Assembly: GCA_006226775.1 (NCBI GenBank)
Contig: SBGD01000024.1
Span: 1 to 64,000 of the forward strand
Direction: 5' to 3'
Length of the DNA stretch: 64,000 bases
DNA from: Paracoccaceae bacterium
Lineage (GTDB): Bacteria; Pseudomonadota; Alphaproteobacteria; Rhodobacterales; Rhodobacteraceae
Below are positions 8,426 through 17,019 of this stretch, piece after piece. The notes beneath the pieces were generated by a model. It saw nothing but the letters and a program-made list of their open reading frames with translations, did no database searches and had not been told where the DNA came from. A program made the position numbers and the translations under genes. Each line of letters begins with the position of its first letter. Position 1 is the first letter of the stretch.

Positions 8426-9269
8426 CCACCCCGTGGCTGCGGTCGTACCCATTGGCCGGCGCGGGGCGCCAATCGGCCAGCGCCGCGCGCTCGGGCCGAA
8501 AGGTCTCGACCAGGAGCGGATGGCAGGTCGCCCGGTCCGAGGAATGCTCGGACGAGCAATCGCCCCCGGGACAGGCGCTGAGCGCGCCCAGCAGGTCGAT
8601 CTCGGCAAAGAACTCGATGTGATCGCCCGGGCGCACCGGGCTGGCCTTCATGAAGTACTGCCCGGTGTCGCGGGTGAAGCCGGTACACATGAAGACATTC
8701 AGCACGTCATGGACATGAAACTCGCAGGCGTGCAGCGGCAGGTCCGAGACCTCGGCCAGCGCGCGCGTCAGGTTGGAATGACAGCAATGGTGGTACTGCC
8801 CCCCGGTCAGCAGGTTGCCGGTATAGGGGTCGCAGCGGGTGCCGATCACGTCATGGACCGACCCGCCGTACTCATCAATGCCGTACCAGTCCAGCGTGTC
8901 CGCGATCACCGTCGCCATGGCGCGCAGGTAGGGGATCGACGACCACAGCCGGTCGCCGGTCGTCACATGGGTGCCATGCAGCGCGCGGGTCTTGCCGGAA
9001 AAGAACCGCTCGTTCAGGTCCGTGCCATTCCACAGGTTGAGATCGCCGACCTGCGGCCCCTCGATGCTGGTGATGCGAAAGACCTCTCCGGCCTTGACCT
9101 CGAAGGTCCTCGCCTCGCGCGGCGGCACCACCACCTCGGCCACCTTGCGGGCGGTCTGTCGCGCCGCCTGTTTCAGCGCCAGCCGGGCATCGGGCAGGGT
9201 CTCGGGCGGATAGCAGATCACCGGCGCGATGGCGCGGCGCCGGGCGGCGTCGGGCGGCGGATGGGGCAA
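8400..9269 (-). CDS. DUF1989 / urea carboxylase-associated family protein
   Basis: A 289-residue protein of the DUF1989 family, often found near urea or amide metabolism. Visible blocks are GEVFRITSIEGPQVGDLNLWN, LWSSIPYLRAMATVIADTLDW, HHCCHSNLTRAL, CEFHVHDVLNVFMCTGF and VRPGDHIEFFAEIDLL. The Cys/His pairs suggest metal binding. The function is not established here. The TTG at 9269 is chosen because AAGGAG precedes it by 6 nt. An open frame reaches 9392 but begins with non-conserved Arg/Ala-rich sequence. The last residues (VADPSMDQD) are encoded by the twin palindrome. Confidence 0.8.
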   Translation of the reverse strand: MPHPPPDAARRRAIAPVICYPPETLPDARLALKQAARQTARKVAEVVVPPREARTFEVKAGEVFRITSIEGPQVGDLNLWNGTDLNERFFSGKTRALHGTHVTTGDRLWSSIPYLRAMATVIADTLDWYGIDEYGGSVHDVIGTRCDPYTGNLLTGGQYHHCCHSNLTRALAEVSDLPLHACEFHVHDVLNVFMCTGFTRDTGQYFMKASPVRPGDHIEFFAEIDLLGALSACPGGDCSSEHSSDRATCHPLLVETFRPERAALADWRPAPANGYDRSHGVADPSMDQD

Positions 9270-9346
9270 GGCGCGCTCCTTTCGGGGTCCGGCCGGGCAC
9301 CGCCACGGGTGCCGGGCAATCGCGTCGCAGCCGGTGGCCGCGTGAC

Positions 9347-9376
9347 TTGCACCGGCCCGGCCGGTACATAGATAAT
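9347..9376 (+). promoter_or_regulatory. Probable sigma-70-type promoter of the tandem Usp gene
   Basis: TTGCAC at 9347-9352 is followed after about 17 bp by TAGATAAT (9369-9376). An AAAAAGGGGG ribosome-binding stretch and the ATG at 9409 come next. Reasonable match, untested. Confidence 0.4.
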
Positions 9377-9408
9377 GCGGAAAGGCGATCACAAAAAGGG
9401 GGACCGTG

Positions 9409-10245
9409 ATGAAACATCTGCTGGTGGCAAGCGACCTGTCGGCCCGGTCGGACCGGGCGCTGGAGCGGGCGGTTCAGCTTGCCCGCGCCCATGGCGCGCG
9501 GCTGACGGTGGCCCATACGGTCGACGAGGACATGCCCGCCGCGGTGGCCGAGGCGCAGCAGGCAGCCGCCCGCGAGGCGCTGGGCCGCGCGCTGGAGACG
9601 CTGGGTGCCACCGATGCCGAGGTACTGGTGCAAACCGGATCCGTGGTGCCCGCGATCCTGGCCCTGGCCGAGCGGATCGAGGCCAACCTGATGGTCGTCG
9701 GCACCCACAAGCCGCGCCCGTTCTGGGATGTCTTCAGCGGCACCACGGTCGAGCGCTTCGTACGCGCGGTCGAACGCCCTGTGCTGCTGGTCAATGACCC
9801 GGTCGAGGGCCCCTGGCGTTCGGTGCTCTGCGGCATCGACCTGTCACCGGCCTGCGTGGCCGCGGGGAACCTGGCGGCGGATCTGGCGCCCGAGGCCGAG
9901 ATGGCCACCTTTCACGCGGTGCATGTGCCCTATCTGGGCGTGCTGGGGCCGCGCGATCACGCCGGCGAGATCGCGCCTTTCGTCAAGGATGCGCAGAACC
10001 GGATCGACGCCTGGTGGCCGCAGGCCGGTCTCTCGGAGCGTCTGCCCAAGCCCGAGATCCGCGCGCAAAGCGTGCATGTCGCCTTTGACCAGGCCCGCCG
10101 CGCCGCCAAGGCCGAGCTTTTCGCGCTTGGCGCCCATGGGCGCGCGGCGCTGGCGCCGACCAAGCTGGGCGGGTTCACCGAGACCCTGATCCGCGAACCG
10201 GCCTGCGACATGCTGATCGTGCGCGGCGGGCGCGCCACTTCCTGA
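9409..10245 (+). CDS. Tandem-domain universal stress protein
   Basis: A 278-residue UspA-family protein with two Usp folds. Domain 1 starts MKHLLVASDLSARSDRALER and ends NLMVVGTHKPRPFWDVFSGTTVERFVR; domain 2 starts VLCGIDLSPACVAAGN and ends FALGAHGRAALAPTKLGGFTE. The first domain's GTHKPR loop, then SGTTVE, resembles the ATP-binding G-x2-G-x9-G(S/T) pattern, so nucleotide binding is plausible. The ATG at 9409 is preferred over the GTG at 9406 because of the spacing to AAAGGGGG. The target is unknown. It ends at a strong terminator shared with the convergent ornithine decarboxylase gene. Confidence 0.85.
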   Translation: MKHLLVASDLSARSDRALERAVQLARAHGARLTVAHTVDEDMPAAVAEAQQAAAREALGRALETLGATDAEVLVQTGSVVPAILALAERIEANLMVVGTHKPRPFWDVFSGTTVERFVRAVERPVLLVNDPVEGPWRSVLCGIDLSPACVAAGNLAADLAPEAEMATFHAVHVPYLGVLGPRDHAGEIAPFVKDAQNRIDAWWPQAGLSERLPKPEIRAQSVHVAFDQARRAAKAELFALGAHGRAALAPTKLGGFTETLIREPACDMLIVRGGRATS

Positions 10246-10268
10246 GCAGCGTGCTCCGCATGACAAAC

Positions 10269-10295
10269 GGGGGCCTGGCTTTTGGCCAGGCCCCC
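10269..10295. terminator. Bidirectional terminator between usp and odc
   Basis: An 11-bp perfect GC stem, GGGGGCCTGGC (10269-10279) with GCCAGGCCCCC (10285-10295), and a 5-nt loop between two convergent genes. Confidence 0.85.
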
Positions 10296-10318
10296 GCGTT
10301 CATGTCAATTGGGAAGGC

Positions 10319-11488
10319 TCAGATCGCGACCACATCCAGCGGCGGGAAGCCGTTGAAGCCGATCGAGGCATAGGTCGAGGTATAGGCTCCGCAGGCGCGG
10401 ATCATCACCTTGTCGCCCGCGCGCAGGCCCAGCGGCAGCAGGACCGGCTGCTTTTCGTAAAGCACATCGGCGCTGTCGCAGGACGGGCCGGCGAGGATGC
10501 AGGCGCCGGTCGGCTCATGGTCGCGCTCGGTCACGAACTGGTAGCGGATCGCCTCGCCCTCGGTTTCGGCCAGGCCCGAGAAGCGGCCGATGTCGAGATA
10601 GACCCAGCGGTGCAGGTCGTTGTCCGACTTGCGCGACACCAGCAGCACCTCGGCGGCAATCATGCCGGCCTCGGCGACCAGGCCCCGGCCCGGCTCTGCC
10701 ATGATCTCTTCGACGTCGCCGAAGCGCGCGTGAACGAGGCGCATGACCTCTGCGGCATATTCCATCGGCGCGTCGATCTCGCGGCCATAGAAGGCCGGGA
10801 AACCGCCGCCGATGTTGAGCAGGGACAGGTCGTGCCCTTCAGCTTTCGCCGCGTGCCAGACGGCCGCCACCTGGTCGAGGATCGGCGCCCACATTGCCGC
10901 ACGGCGGGTCTGCGAGCCCACATGGAACGACAGGCCGACCGGGTTCAGACCCCAGTCCTTCGCCATGGCAATCAGCGCCAGCGCCTTGTCACGGCCCGAA
11001 CCGAACTTGCGGGTCAGCGGCCATTCGGCCTCGGTCGCGTCGACGATGATGCGCAGGTAGACGCGCGCGCCGGGGGCATTGGCGGCGATCTTCTCGATCT
11101 CTTCCTCGGCGTCGACGGCAAAGAGGTCAATTCCCTTGCCATGGGCCCAGGCAATGTCGGAGGCACGCTTGATGGTATTGCCGAAGGAGAGCTGATCGGC
11201 GCGTGCGCCGGCGTCGAGGCACATCTGAAGCTCGACCCGCGAGGCCGCGTCGAAATGCGAGCCAAGGCTCACCAGCTTGCGCAGCACTTCCGGTGCCGGG
11301 TTGGCCTTGACGGCATAATGGATGCGCGCGCGGCCCAGGCCCTGCGACAGGGCGGCATACTGGCGAGCGACGGCTTCGGTATCGATGACCAGGGTCGGCC
11401 GCGCGAAATCATGCGCGCGGATATAGGCTTCGGTGCGGGAAACAAAAGAGACTTGGCGGGCGTCAAGCCCGGTCACGTATGCGTTCAT
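10319..11488 (-). CDS. Ornithine (lysine/ornithine) decarboxylase, fold-type III
   Basis: Decarboxylates ornithine to putrescine, the entry to polyamine synthesis. The 389-residue product is an alanine-racemase-fold ODC. It shows the PLP lysine in HYAVKANPAPEVL, HVGSQ, the phosphate-binding LNIGGGFP, EPGRGLV and the active-site Cys in GPSCDSADVLYE. Length and motifs agree with bacterial eukaryotic-type ODC. The start at 11488 follows CTGGAGATGACC. A short upstream frame ends 3 nt before it, and a structured leader precedes it, suggesting polyamine control. Lysine as an alternative substrate cannot be excluded from sequence alone. Confidence 0.9.
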   Translation of the reverse strand: MNAYVTGLDARQVSFVSRTEAYIRAHDFARPTLVIDTEAVARQYAALSQGLGRARIHYAVKANPAPEVLRKLVSLGSHFDAASRVELQMCLDAGARADQLSFGNTIKRASDIAWAHGKGIDLFAVDAEEEIEKIAANAPGARVYLRIIVDATEAEWPLTRKFGSGRDKALALIAMAKDWGLNPVGLSFHVGSQTRRAAMWAPILDQVAAVWHAAKAEGHDLSLLNIGGGFPAFYGREIDAPMEYAAEVMRLVHARFGDVEEIMAEPGRGLVAEAGMIAAEVLLVSRKSDNDLHRWVYLDIGRFSGLAETEGEAIRYQFVTERDHEPTGACILAGPSCDSADVLYEKQPVLLPLGLRAGDKVMIRACGAYTSTYASIGFNGFPPLDVVAI

Positions 11489-11700
11489 TGGTCATCTCCA
11501 GAAGACCCGGCCATTCCGGGCATCCCGGCGCAGACCGCTCAGTTCCAAGGGAGACGTTACCGTCGCTACGTAACCGCGTGGGTGTTGAGCCCACCTCGCC
11601 AGAGGCGCGTGCGTTGGCGTCTTGACCGGCATATGGCCTGCTTGCGGGATTCGATCAAGCGCAAATATGCAGGTCGGTGATTTATTTCCGCGCCCGGGCA
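11489..11700 (-). ncRNA. Candidate odc leader RNA (speF-motif-like, not verified)
   Basis: The 5' region of odc contains hairpins on the sense strand: GTGGG-CUCAACA-CCCAC (11594-11578) and GUUAC-GUAGCGACG-GUAAC (11574-11556). Alphaproteobacterial ODC genes are known to carry the speF RNA motif (Rfam family speF) upstream. Position and structure fit that, but I could not run a covariance search. The exact RNA ends are unknown. Confidence 0.4.
11492..11632 (-). CDS. Possible 46-residue leader peptide upstream of odc
   Basis: An open frame starting MPVKTPTHAPLARWAQHPRG and ending RNGRVFWR stops at TGA 3 nt before the odc ATG, so ribosomes finishing it would sit on the odc start. It lies in the structured leader. 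No clear ribosome-binding site precedes the ATG at 11632, and I recognise no homologue, so it may be chance. Confidence 0.3.
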   Translation of the reverse strand: MPVKTPTHAPLARWAQHPRGYVATVTSPLELSGLRRDARNGRVFWR

Positions 11701-11743
11701 AAAGTGCTGTCCGGGAGCGGCATTGGTTCGGTCCCGGGCGCGC

Positions 11744-11875
11744 TCACGCGGCCAGCGGCAGGTCCTCGTAGACCGGGGCGTCAGAGACCGGCATCGGCAC
11801 GGGCGTGTAATAGGCCCAGGCCTGTTCAAGCGCGGCCAGGGCGGCTTCGGCCTCTTCTTTGCGATTGTATTTCAT
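11744..11875 (-). CDS. Small acidic protein, 43 residues
   Basis: Encodes MKYNRKEEAEAALAALEQAW followed by a Pro/Tyr-rich tail. The ATG at 11875 has GGAAAGG upstream. It has no membrane segment or cysteines. The N-terminal half should form a helix. I think it is a lineage-specific small protein. Its function is unknown; it lies upstream of the odc leader on the same strand. Confidence 0.55.
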   Translation of the reverse strand: MKYNRKEEAEAALAALEQAWAYYTPVPMPVSDAPVYEDLPLAA

Positions 11876-11994
11876 CGGGTTAGCCTTTCCAGTTGGGGTC
11901 TGTCCTTCCCTGCCGGAAAAGTAATCCTGCCTGCGGACGATGACACCCCCCATCTGTGCATGGGCGGTTTGCCCGGAGTGCAAGCGACGCAGGG

Positions 11995-12186
11995 TCAGCC
12001 CCGGTCGCGGTGGCAGGTCCTGGGTTTGCGCCCCCTCGGGCCGGTGGTGGCGGCCCCACAGAAGGCGCAGCGCCAGTCACTTTCGGCCCCGCGGGGATAT
12101 TCCCGCCAGCGGCAGTTGCGCGTCGCCGGGCGCGAGAAGATCAGCACCAGCACGAAGGCGATCAGCAGGCCCAGGGCGACGATCAT
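11995..12186 (-). CDS. Small single-pass membrane protein with a cysteine ribbon
   Basis: A 63-residue protein: residues 2-18 form a hydrophobic helix (IVALGLLIAFVLVLIF), followed by a basic cytosolic part with four cysteines (C25, C40, C43, C58) in a zinc-ribbon-like spacing. The pattern NCRW...WRCAFCG...RTC is one I associate with small Rhodobacteraceae proteins. The function is unknown. It follows the sdh operon terminator on the same strand. Confidence 0.65.
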   Translation of the reverse strand: MIVALGLLIAFVLVLIFSRPATRNCRWREYPRGAESDWRCAFCGAATTGPRGRKPRTCHRDRG

Positions 12187-12280
12187 GCGACACCTGCGGC
12201 GGTCTCGCCGGGGCGTCCAACAGGACTCGGACGGTCGTTCAGAAGCGGGAAAATGGACAGCCTCCCGAACCGGTCAGCGT

Positions 12281-12302
12281 GCCGGGCGGCGGCCCGCCCG
12301 GC
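12281..12302 (-). terminator. Hairpin downstream of sdhB
   Basis: GCCGGGCG (12281-12288) pairs perfectly with CGCCCGGC (12295-12302) across a 6-nt loop, 40 nt after the sdhB stop. No T tract is present on the sense strand. Confidence 0.5.
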
Positions 12303-12341
12303 GTGTTCAGCCGGAGACCACCGCCCGGGATATGGCAGCGA

Positions 12342-13121
12342 TCAGACCGCGCGCTCCATCATCATCTTCTTGATCTGCGCGATCGCCAGCGCCGGGTTCA
12401 GGCCCTTGGGGCAGGTCTTGGTGCAGTTCATGATGGTGTGGCAGCGGTAGAGCTTGAAGGGATCTTCCAGCTGGTCCAGCCGCTCGCCCGTCGCCTCGTC
12501 GCGGCTGTCGATGATCCAGCGATAGGCGTGCAGCAGGGCGGCCGGTCCGAGGTAGCGGTCGCCGTTCCACCAGTAGGAGGGACAGGCGGTCGAACAGGAG
12601 GCGCACATCACGCATTCATAAAGCCCGTCGAGCTTCTTGCGATCCTCGATGGACTGTTTCCACTCCTTGGCGGGGCGGTTGGTCTTGGTCTCGAGCCAGG
12701 GCATGATCGAGGCGTGCTGGGCATAGAAATGCGTCAGATCCGGGATCAGGTCCTTGACCACCGGCATATGCGGCAGCGGATAGATCTTCACGTCGCCGGT
12801 GATCTCGTCGAGGCCATAGATACAGGCCAGCGTGTTGATGCCGTCGATGTTCATCGCGCAGGAGCCACAGATGCCTTCGCGGCAGGAGCGGCGGAAGGTC
12901 AGGGTCGGGTCGATCTCGTTCTTGATCTTGATCAGCGCGTCCAGCACCATCGGGCCGCATTTGTCCATGTCGAGGAAATAGGTGTCGACCGTGGGCTGTT
13001 TGCCCTCATCCGGGTTCCAGCGGTAGATCTGGAACTTGCGCACATTGGTGGCGCCCTCCGGCTTGGGCCAGGTCTTGCCGGTGGTGATCCGGGAATTCTT
13101 GGGGAGCGTCAGTTGTACCAT
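12342..13121 (-). CDS. sdhB: Succinate dehydrogenase iron-sulfur subunit
   Basis: Carries electrons from the SdhA flavin to ubiquinone in complex II. The 259 residues show the 2Fe-2S ligands ([10 protein letters not shown], then C in NTLAC), the 4Fe-4S motif [12 protein letters not shown] and the 3Fe-4S/4Fe-4S motif [17 protein letters not shown]. It starts 3 nt after the stop of an FkbM methyltransferase, so it is the last gene of the sdhC-sdhD-sdhA-lipoprotein-fkbM-sdhB transcript. Confidence 0.97.
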   Translation of the reverse strand: MVQLTLPKNSRITTGKTWPKPEGATNVRKFQIYRWNPDEGKQPTVDTYFLDMDKCGPMVLDALIKIKNEIDPTLTFRRSCREGICGSCAMNIDGINTLACIYGLDEITGDVKIYPLPHMPVVKDLIPDLTHFYAQHASIMPWLETKTNRPAKEWKQSIEDRKKLDGLYECVMCASCSTACPSYWWNGDRYLGPAALLHAYRWIIDSRDEATGERLDQLEDPFKLYRCHTIMNCTKTCPKGLNPALAIAQIKKMMMERAV

Positions 13122-13124
13122 GGG

Positions 13125-14000
13125 TCACCTCTCGCTTGATGTGGGTTCGGAACCGGTCGCTTGCGCGCGCCGGAAATGCATGTCTTCGGGGGTCTCGTAA
13201 ACGCACTCGTAGCCCTTGGCGGCCAGAAGCCCGAGCAGGTCGGTGTTCCAGTGGTCCTTGGCGACGATCTCGAGCATCAGGTAGGTCGGCCAGAGGGTTT
13301 CGGGTGCGGTCTCGAAGAACGGGGTCAGGGCCTCGGCCTCGAAGCCCTCGACATCGACCTTCATGACGTCGATGGCACTGATGCCCTGTTCCGCCAGCAT
13401 CGTGGCCAGCGGGCGCACCGGGACGGAAACCCCCTGCCCGCCGCCGCCAAGCTCGGGCTTGAGGGTATTGCGCCCGACGTTGTTCTTCGAGGCCATGAAC
13501 AGCGTCAGGGTCTCTTCGCGCGCGCCCACCGCGGCATTGATGACGGTGACATTGTCGGCGCCGTTGAAGGCCAGGTTCTGGCACAGCTTGCCATGGGTCA
13601 CCGGGTCCGGCTCGAAGGCGATCAGCCGCGCCTTGGCGGGCATGAGCGAGCGGGCGACCAGGCTGTAAAAGCCGATATTGGCGCCGACATCGACATAGAC
13701 CCGGGCCGATTTCAGGATGTCGCGGGCGCGGCCCAGTTCTTCGTGCGCGGGATGGTCGCCGATGACCACCAGCTTGAGATCGCAGACGTTCTCGCCGGGA
13801 TAGAGCCGCAGGTTCAGCCCGCGATGGGTGATGTCCAGCGTCGGGCGACGCCGGCGCAGCCAGCGGCGCAACCGGCGATAGCGGCCGTCGGGCGCCGGGG
13901 CCTTCTGGCCCAGATCCCTCCGCCCGATGCGCAGCCGCGTCCAGAGCGAGGGCCTGTAGGTGCCGAAGGGCGGGCCAAGGGGGGGGTCCTGGGATGTCAT
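13125..14000 (-). CDS. FkbM-family SAM methyltransferase inside the sdh operon
   Basis: A 291-residue predicted methyltransferase. SAM-binding motif I is VYVDVGANIGFYSLVA, followed by LIAFEPDPVTHGKL, VINAAVGAREETL and DVMKVDVEGFEAEAL, the hallmarks of FkbM domains. The N-terminal 50 residues are basic (RYRRLRRWLRRRRP). FkbM enzymes usually O-methylate sugars or natural products, so a role in complex II is not expected. The start at 14000 follows GGAGGGCGAG. It fits with 12 nt before it and 3 nt after it, so it is co-transcribed with sdhB. Its substrate is unknown. Confidence 0.85.
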   Translation of the reverse strand: MTSQDPPLGPPFGTYRPSLWTRLRIGRRDLGQKAPAPDGRYRRLRRWLRRRRPTLDITHRGLNLRLYPGENVCDLKLVVIGDHPAHEELGRARDILKSARVYVDVGANIGFYSLVARSLMPAKARLIAFEPDPVTHGKLCQNLAFNGADNVTVINAAVGAREETLTLFMASKNNVGRNTLKPELGGGGQGVSVPVRPLATMLAEQGISAIDVMKVDVEGFEAEALTPFFETAPETLWPTYLMLEIVAKDHWNTDLLGLLAAKGYECVYETPEDMHFRRAQATGSEPTSSER

Positions 14001-14012
14001 CTCGCCCTCCGG

Positions 14013-14345
14013 TCAGACGATCGTGCCGGACATGCCGGCGCGCAGGAAGCATTCCAGGGTCGCGGGCTTGCGCGCGATCCCGGTGATGATCTCCCAGCTT
14101 GAGGCGGTGACGCCGACCACGGTATCGGCGGCCAGCGCCAGGATCTGCGTCGACGAGGCATTGTCGATGATGCAGTCGGTATAGGGCTCGACCGGGACAC
14201 CGGGCAGGCGCTCGGTGGCGGCACGGGCGACCACGGATTTCGCCGCGCCGCGGGCCAGCTGGTCCTGGCTTTGCGGCGAACAGGCCACCAGCGCGGCAAG
14301 CCCCGCGACCGAGACCCAGGTGCGGGCGGACAACGCGGCGGTCAT
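14013..14345 (-). CDS. Small lipoprotein between sdhA and sdhB
   Basis: A 110-residue protein with a lipoprotein signal ending in the lipobox LVAC (AGLAALVACSPQ). The mature part contains two further cysteines (TDCIID and LECFLRAGMSG). It sits between sdhA (82 nt upstream) and the FkbM gene (12 nt downstream). A hypothetical gene at this place is, as I recall, common in Rhodobacteraceae sdh operons. The function is unknown; a periplasmic role in complex II assembly is only a guess. Confidence 0.75.
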   Translation of the reverse strand: MTAALSARTWVSVAGLAALVACSPQSQDQLARGAAKSVVARAATERLPGVPVEPYTDCIIDNASSTQILALAADTVVGVTASSWEIITGIARKPATLECFLRAGMSGTIV

Positions 14346-14427
14346 GCGCCCGGCTCCGCCGATGCGGCGGCCCGACCGGGCAGGCCGATGCGACAAGTCG
14401 CCAGTGTGCAAAGCGGTGCCGGTGTCA

Positions 14428-16230
14428 TCAGAAGGTCCGTGCCTTGGGCGCGATGCGGTCCATGGCGATGCCGCCTTCGTCCTCGGTGGTCAGCGGGTCG
14501 GTGATGACCGGGCGATGGGTCAGCGCCACCTTGTTGCCCTCGACCCGCGCGATGGTGTGGACGCGCCAGTTCTCGTCGTCGCGGGTCGGGTGATCCTCGT
14601 GCGCATGGGCGCCGCGGCTTTCCTTGCGCGCCTCGGCGCCGACGATGGTGGCCAGCGCATTGGGCATGAGGTTGGTCAGCTCCAGCGTCTCCATCAGGTC
14701 GGAGTTCCAGACCAGCGAGGTATCGGTGACATGCAGGTCATCCAGCTTGGCCGCGATCACCGCCATCCGCTTGACGCCGTCGGACAGGGTCTCGTTGGTG
14801 CGGAAGACGGCGGCGTCCTCCTGCATGCAGCGCTGCATCTCGAGCCGGAGCTCGGCGGTGGGGGTGCCGCCCCTGGCGTTGCGCAGCCCGTCGAACCGGT
14901 CGAAGGCCTTGTCGATTTCCGCCTTCGGCGCCGTCGGCACGGCGCTTTCGGGGTTCACCACCTTGCCGGCGCGGATCGCCGCGGCGCGTCCGAAGACCAC
15001 GAGGTCGATCAGCGAGTTCGAGCCGAGCCGGTTGGCGCCATGCACCGAGGCACAGCCCGCCTCGCCCACCGCCATCAGGCCGGGAACCACCGCATGGGGG
15101 TCGTCCTCGGTCGGGTCGAGCACCTCGCCCCAATAGTTGGTGGGGATACCGCCCATGTTGTAGTGCACCGTGGGAATGACCGGGATCGGCTCCTTGGTGA
15201 CATCGACTCCGGCAAAGATGCGCGCCGATTCCGAGATGCCGGGCAGGCGCTCGTGCAGCGCCTCGGCGGGCAGGTGCGACAGGTTGAGGTGGATGTGATC
15301 GCCTTCGTCGCCCACGCCGCGGCCTTCGCGGATCTCCATGGTCATCGAGCGGCTGACATAGTCGCGCGGCGCGAGGTCCTTGTACTGCGGCGCATAGCGC
15401 TCCATGAAGCGCTCGCCCTCGGAGTTGGTGAGGTACCCGCCCTCGCCGCGGGCGCCCTCGGTGATCAGGCAGCCGGAACCGTAGATGCCGGTGGGGTGGA
15501 ACTGGACGAACTCCATGTCCTGAAGCGGCAACCCGGCGCGGGCCGCCATGCCGCCGCCGTCGCCGGTGCAGGTATGGGCCGAGGTGGCCGAGAAATAGGC
15601 GCGGCCATAGCCGCCGGTGGCCAGCACCACCATCTTGGCGTTGAAGACATGCATGGTGCCGTCATCGAGCTTCCAGCAGAGCACACCCTTACAGACACCG
15701 TCCTCCATCAGCAGGTCGATGGCGAAATACTCGATGTAGAACTCGGCCTTCTGCTTGAGCGACTGGCCGTAGAGCGTGTGCAGGATGGCATGGCCGGTAC
15801 GGTCGGCGGCGGCACAGGTGCGCTGGACCGCGGGGCCTTCGCCGAACTCGGTGGTATGGCCCCCAAACGGGCGCTGGTAGATCTTGCCTTCCTCGGTGCG
15901 CGAAAACGGCACGCCGTAATGCTCCAGCTCATAGACCGCCTTGGGCGCCTCGCGGGCGAGGTATTCCATCGCATCGGTGTCGCCCAGCCAGTCCGAGCCC
16001 TTGACCGTGTCGTACATGTGCCACTGCCAATGGTCCGGCCCCATGTTCGACAGCGAGGCGGCGATGCCGCCCTGGGCGGCCACGGTATGCGAGCGGGTCG
16101 GGAAGACCTTGGTGACGCAGGCCGTGCGCAGCCCCTGTTCGGCCATGCCTAGAGTCGCGCGCAGGCCGGCGCCCCCGGCGCCCACCACCACGACGTCGTA
16201 ATCGTGCGTTTCGTAGGTGTATTCAGCCAT
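14428..16230 (-). CDS. sdhA: Succinate dehydrogenase flavoprotein subunit
   Basis: Oxidises succinate to fumarate with covalently bound FAD. The 600 residues contain the dinucleotide fold [16 protein letters not shown], the FAD-linking His in [13 protein letters not shown], the substrate site [20 protein letters not shown], the catalytic Arg region and the C-terminal [10 protein letters not shown]. The ATG at 16230 is the family start. sdhD ends 16 nt upstream. Confidence 0.97.
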   Translation of the reverse strand: MAEYTYETHDYDVVVVGAGGAGLRATLGMAEQGLRTACVTKVFPTRSHTVAAQGGIAASLSNMGPDHWQWHMYDTVKGSDWLGDTDAMEYLAREAPKAVYELEHYGVPFSRTEEGKIYQRPFGGHTTEFGEGPAVQRTCAAADRTGHAILHTLYGQSLKQKAEFYIEYFAIDLLMEDGVCKGVLCWKLDDGTMHVFNAKMVVLATGGYGRAYFSATSAHTCTGDGGGMAARAGLPLQDMEFVQFHPTGIYGSGCLITEGARGEGGYLTNSEGERFMERYAPQYKDLAPRDYVSRSMTMEIREGRGVGDEGDHIHLNLSHLPAEALHERLPGISESARIFAGVDVTKEPIPVIPTVHYNMGGIPTNYWGEVLDPTEDDPHAVVPGLMAVGEAGCASVHGANRLGSNSLIDLVVFGRAAAIRAGKVVNPESAVPTAPKAEIDKAFDRFDGLRNARGGTPTAELRLEMQRCMQEDAAVFRTNETLSDGVKRMAVIAAKLDDLHVTDTSLVWNSDLMETLELTNLMPNALATIVGAEARKESRGAHAHEDHPTRDDENWRVHTIARVEGNKVALTHRPVITDPLTTEDEGGIAMDRIAPKARTF

Positions 16231-16246
16231 GATCAGCTCCGGTAAT

Positions 16247-16618
16247 TCAAAGGGCCAGCTTGGCGACGGCAAAGATGCCGGTCGCCGCGGCGGCATAGGA
16301 CAGGCAGATCATCGCGATGATCAGCAGTTTGCGGTTCAGCCCGCCGACGTAATCCTCGATGGTGATCCGGATGCCGTTCTTGAAGTGCATGAAGCCCACC
16401 GCCAGCGTCAGCCCGGTCAGGATCGCCGGCCAGGGCCTGGAATAATGCGCCACCACCTCTTCGTAGGTGCCGCCAAGGGTGGCGCCGAAGTTGAAGATGA
16501 ACAGCGGGATCAGGATCAGCAGCGCGATCGAGGAGACCTTCATCATCCAGGCGTGTTCGGTGCCGGATTTTGCACTGCCCAGGCCCGTGGCGCGTTTGCG
16601 GTCGGTCAGAAATGCCAT
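16247..16618 (-). CDS. sdhD: Succinate dehydrogenase membrane anchor subunit
   Basis: A 123-residue anchor with three hydrophobic helices (about residues 28-48, 60-78 and 92-118). [14 protein letters not shown] matches the haem/quinone region of SdhD, with the His and Asp-Tyr pair retained. It lies between sdhC (11 nt gap) and sdhA (16 nt gap). Confidence 0.92.
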   Translation of the reverse strand: MAFLTDRKRATGLGSAKSGTEHAWMMKVSSIALLILIPLFIFNFGATLGGTYEEVVAHYSRPWPAILTGLTLAVGFMHFKNGIRITIEDYVGGLNRKLLIIAMICLSYAAAATGIFAVAKLAL

Positions 16619-16629
16619 TGGTGCGCTCC

Positions 16630-17019
16630 TCAGACTGCGATGATGGTGATGAGGGTGAGAACGACCGAGCCGCCGATCACGCCCCAGGAGAGCTTGTCGG
16701 CGGTTGGCATGTCCAGCATCCTGGCCTGGTCCCAGATCAGGTGGCGCACGCCGGCCAGCAGGTGATACCACAGCGCCCAGGCCGAGCCGAGCATGATCAG
16801 GTCGCCGATGAAGCTGGTCACGATCCAGTCGACGGTGGCGAAATACTCCGGCCCCGAGGCGGCGGCGAGCAGCCACCAGACAACGAGCAGTGCGCCAAGC
16901 AGCAGGGCAACGCCGGTGATCCGGGTCAGGATCGAGGTGACGGAGTTGAGCTGAAACCTGTAGTACTTGCCCAGCATGAAGGGCGAGAGCGGGCGATTGC
17001 CGCGGTTCACATCGGCCAT
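16630..17019 (-). CDS. sdhC: Succinate dehydrogenase cytochrome b556 subunit
   Basis: A 129-residue membrane subunit. The N-terminus contains RPLSPFMLGKYYRFQLNSVTSILTRITG (family signature), and YHLLAGVRHLIWD carries the haem-ligand His and conserved Arg-His-Asp. There are three membrane helices. AAAGGA stands 6 nt before the ATG at 17019. It is the first gene of the sdh operon, with a regulated promoter region upstream. Confidence 0.95.
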   Translation of the reverse strand: MADVNRGNRPLSPFMLGKYYRFQLNSVTSILTRITGVALLLGALLVVWWLLAAASGPEYFATVDWIVTSFIGDLIMLGSAWALWYHLLAGVRHLIWDQARMLDMPTADKLSWGVIGGSVVLTLITIIAV

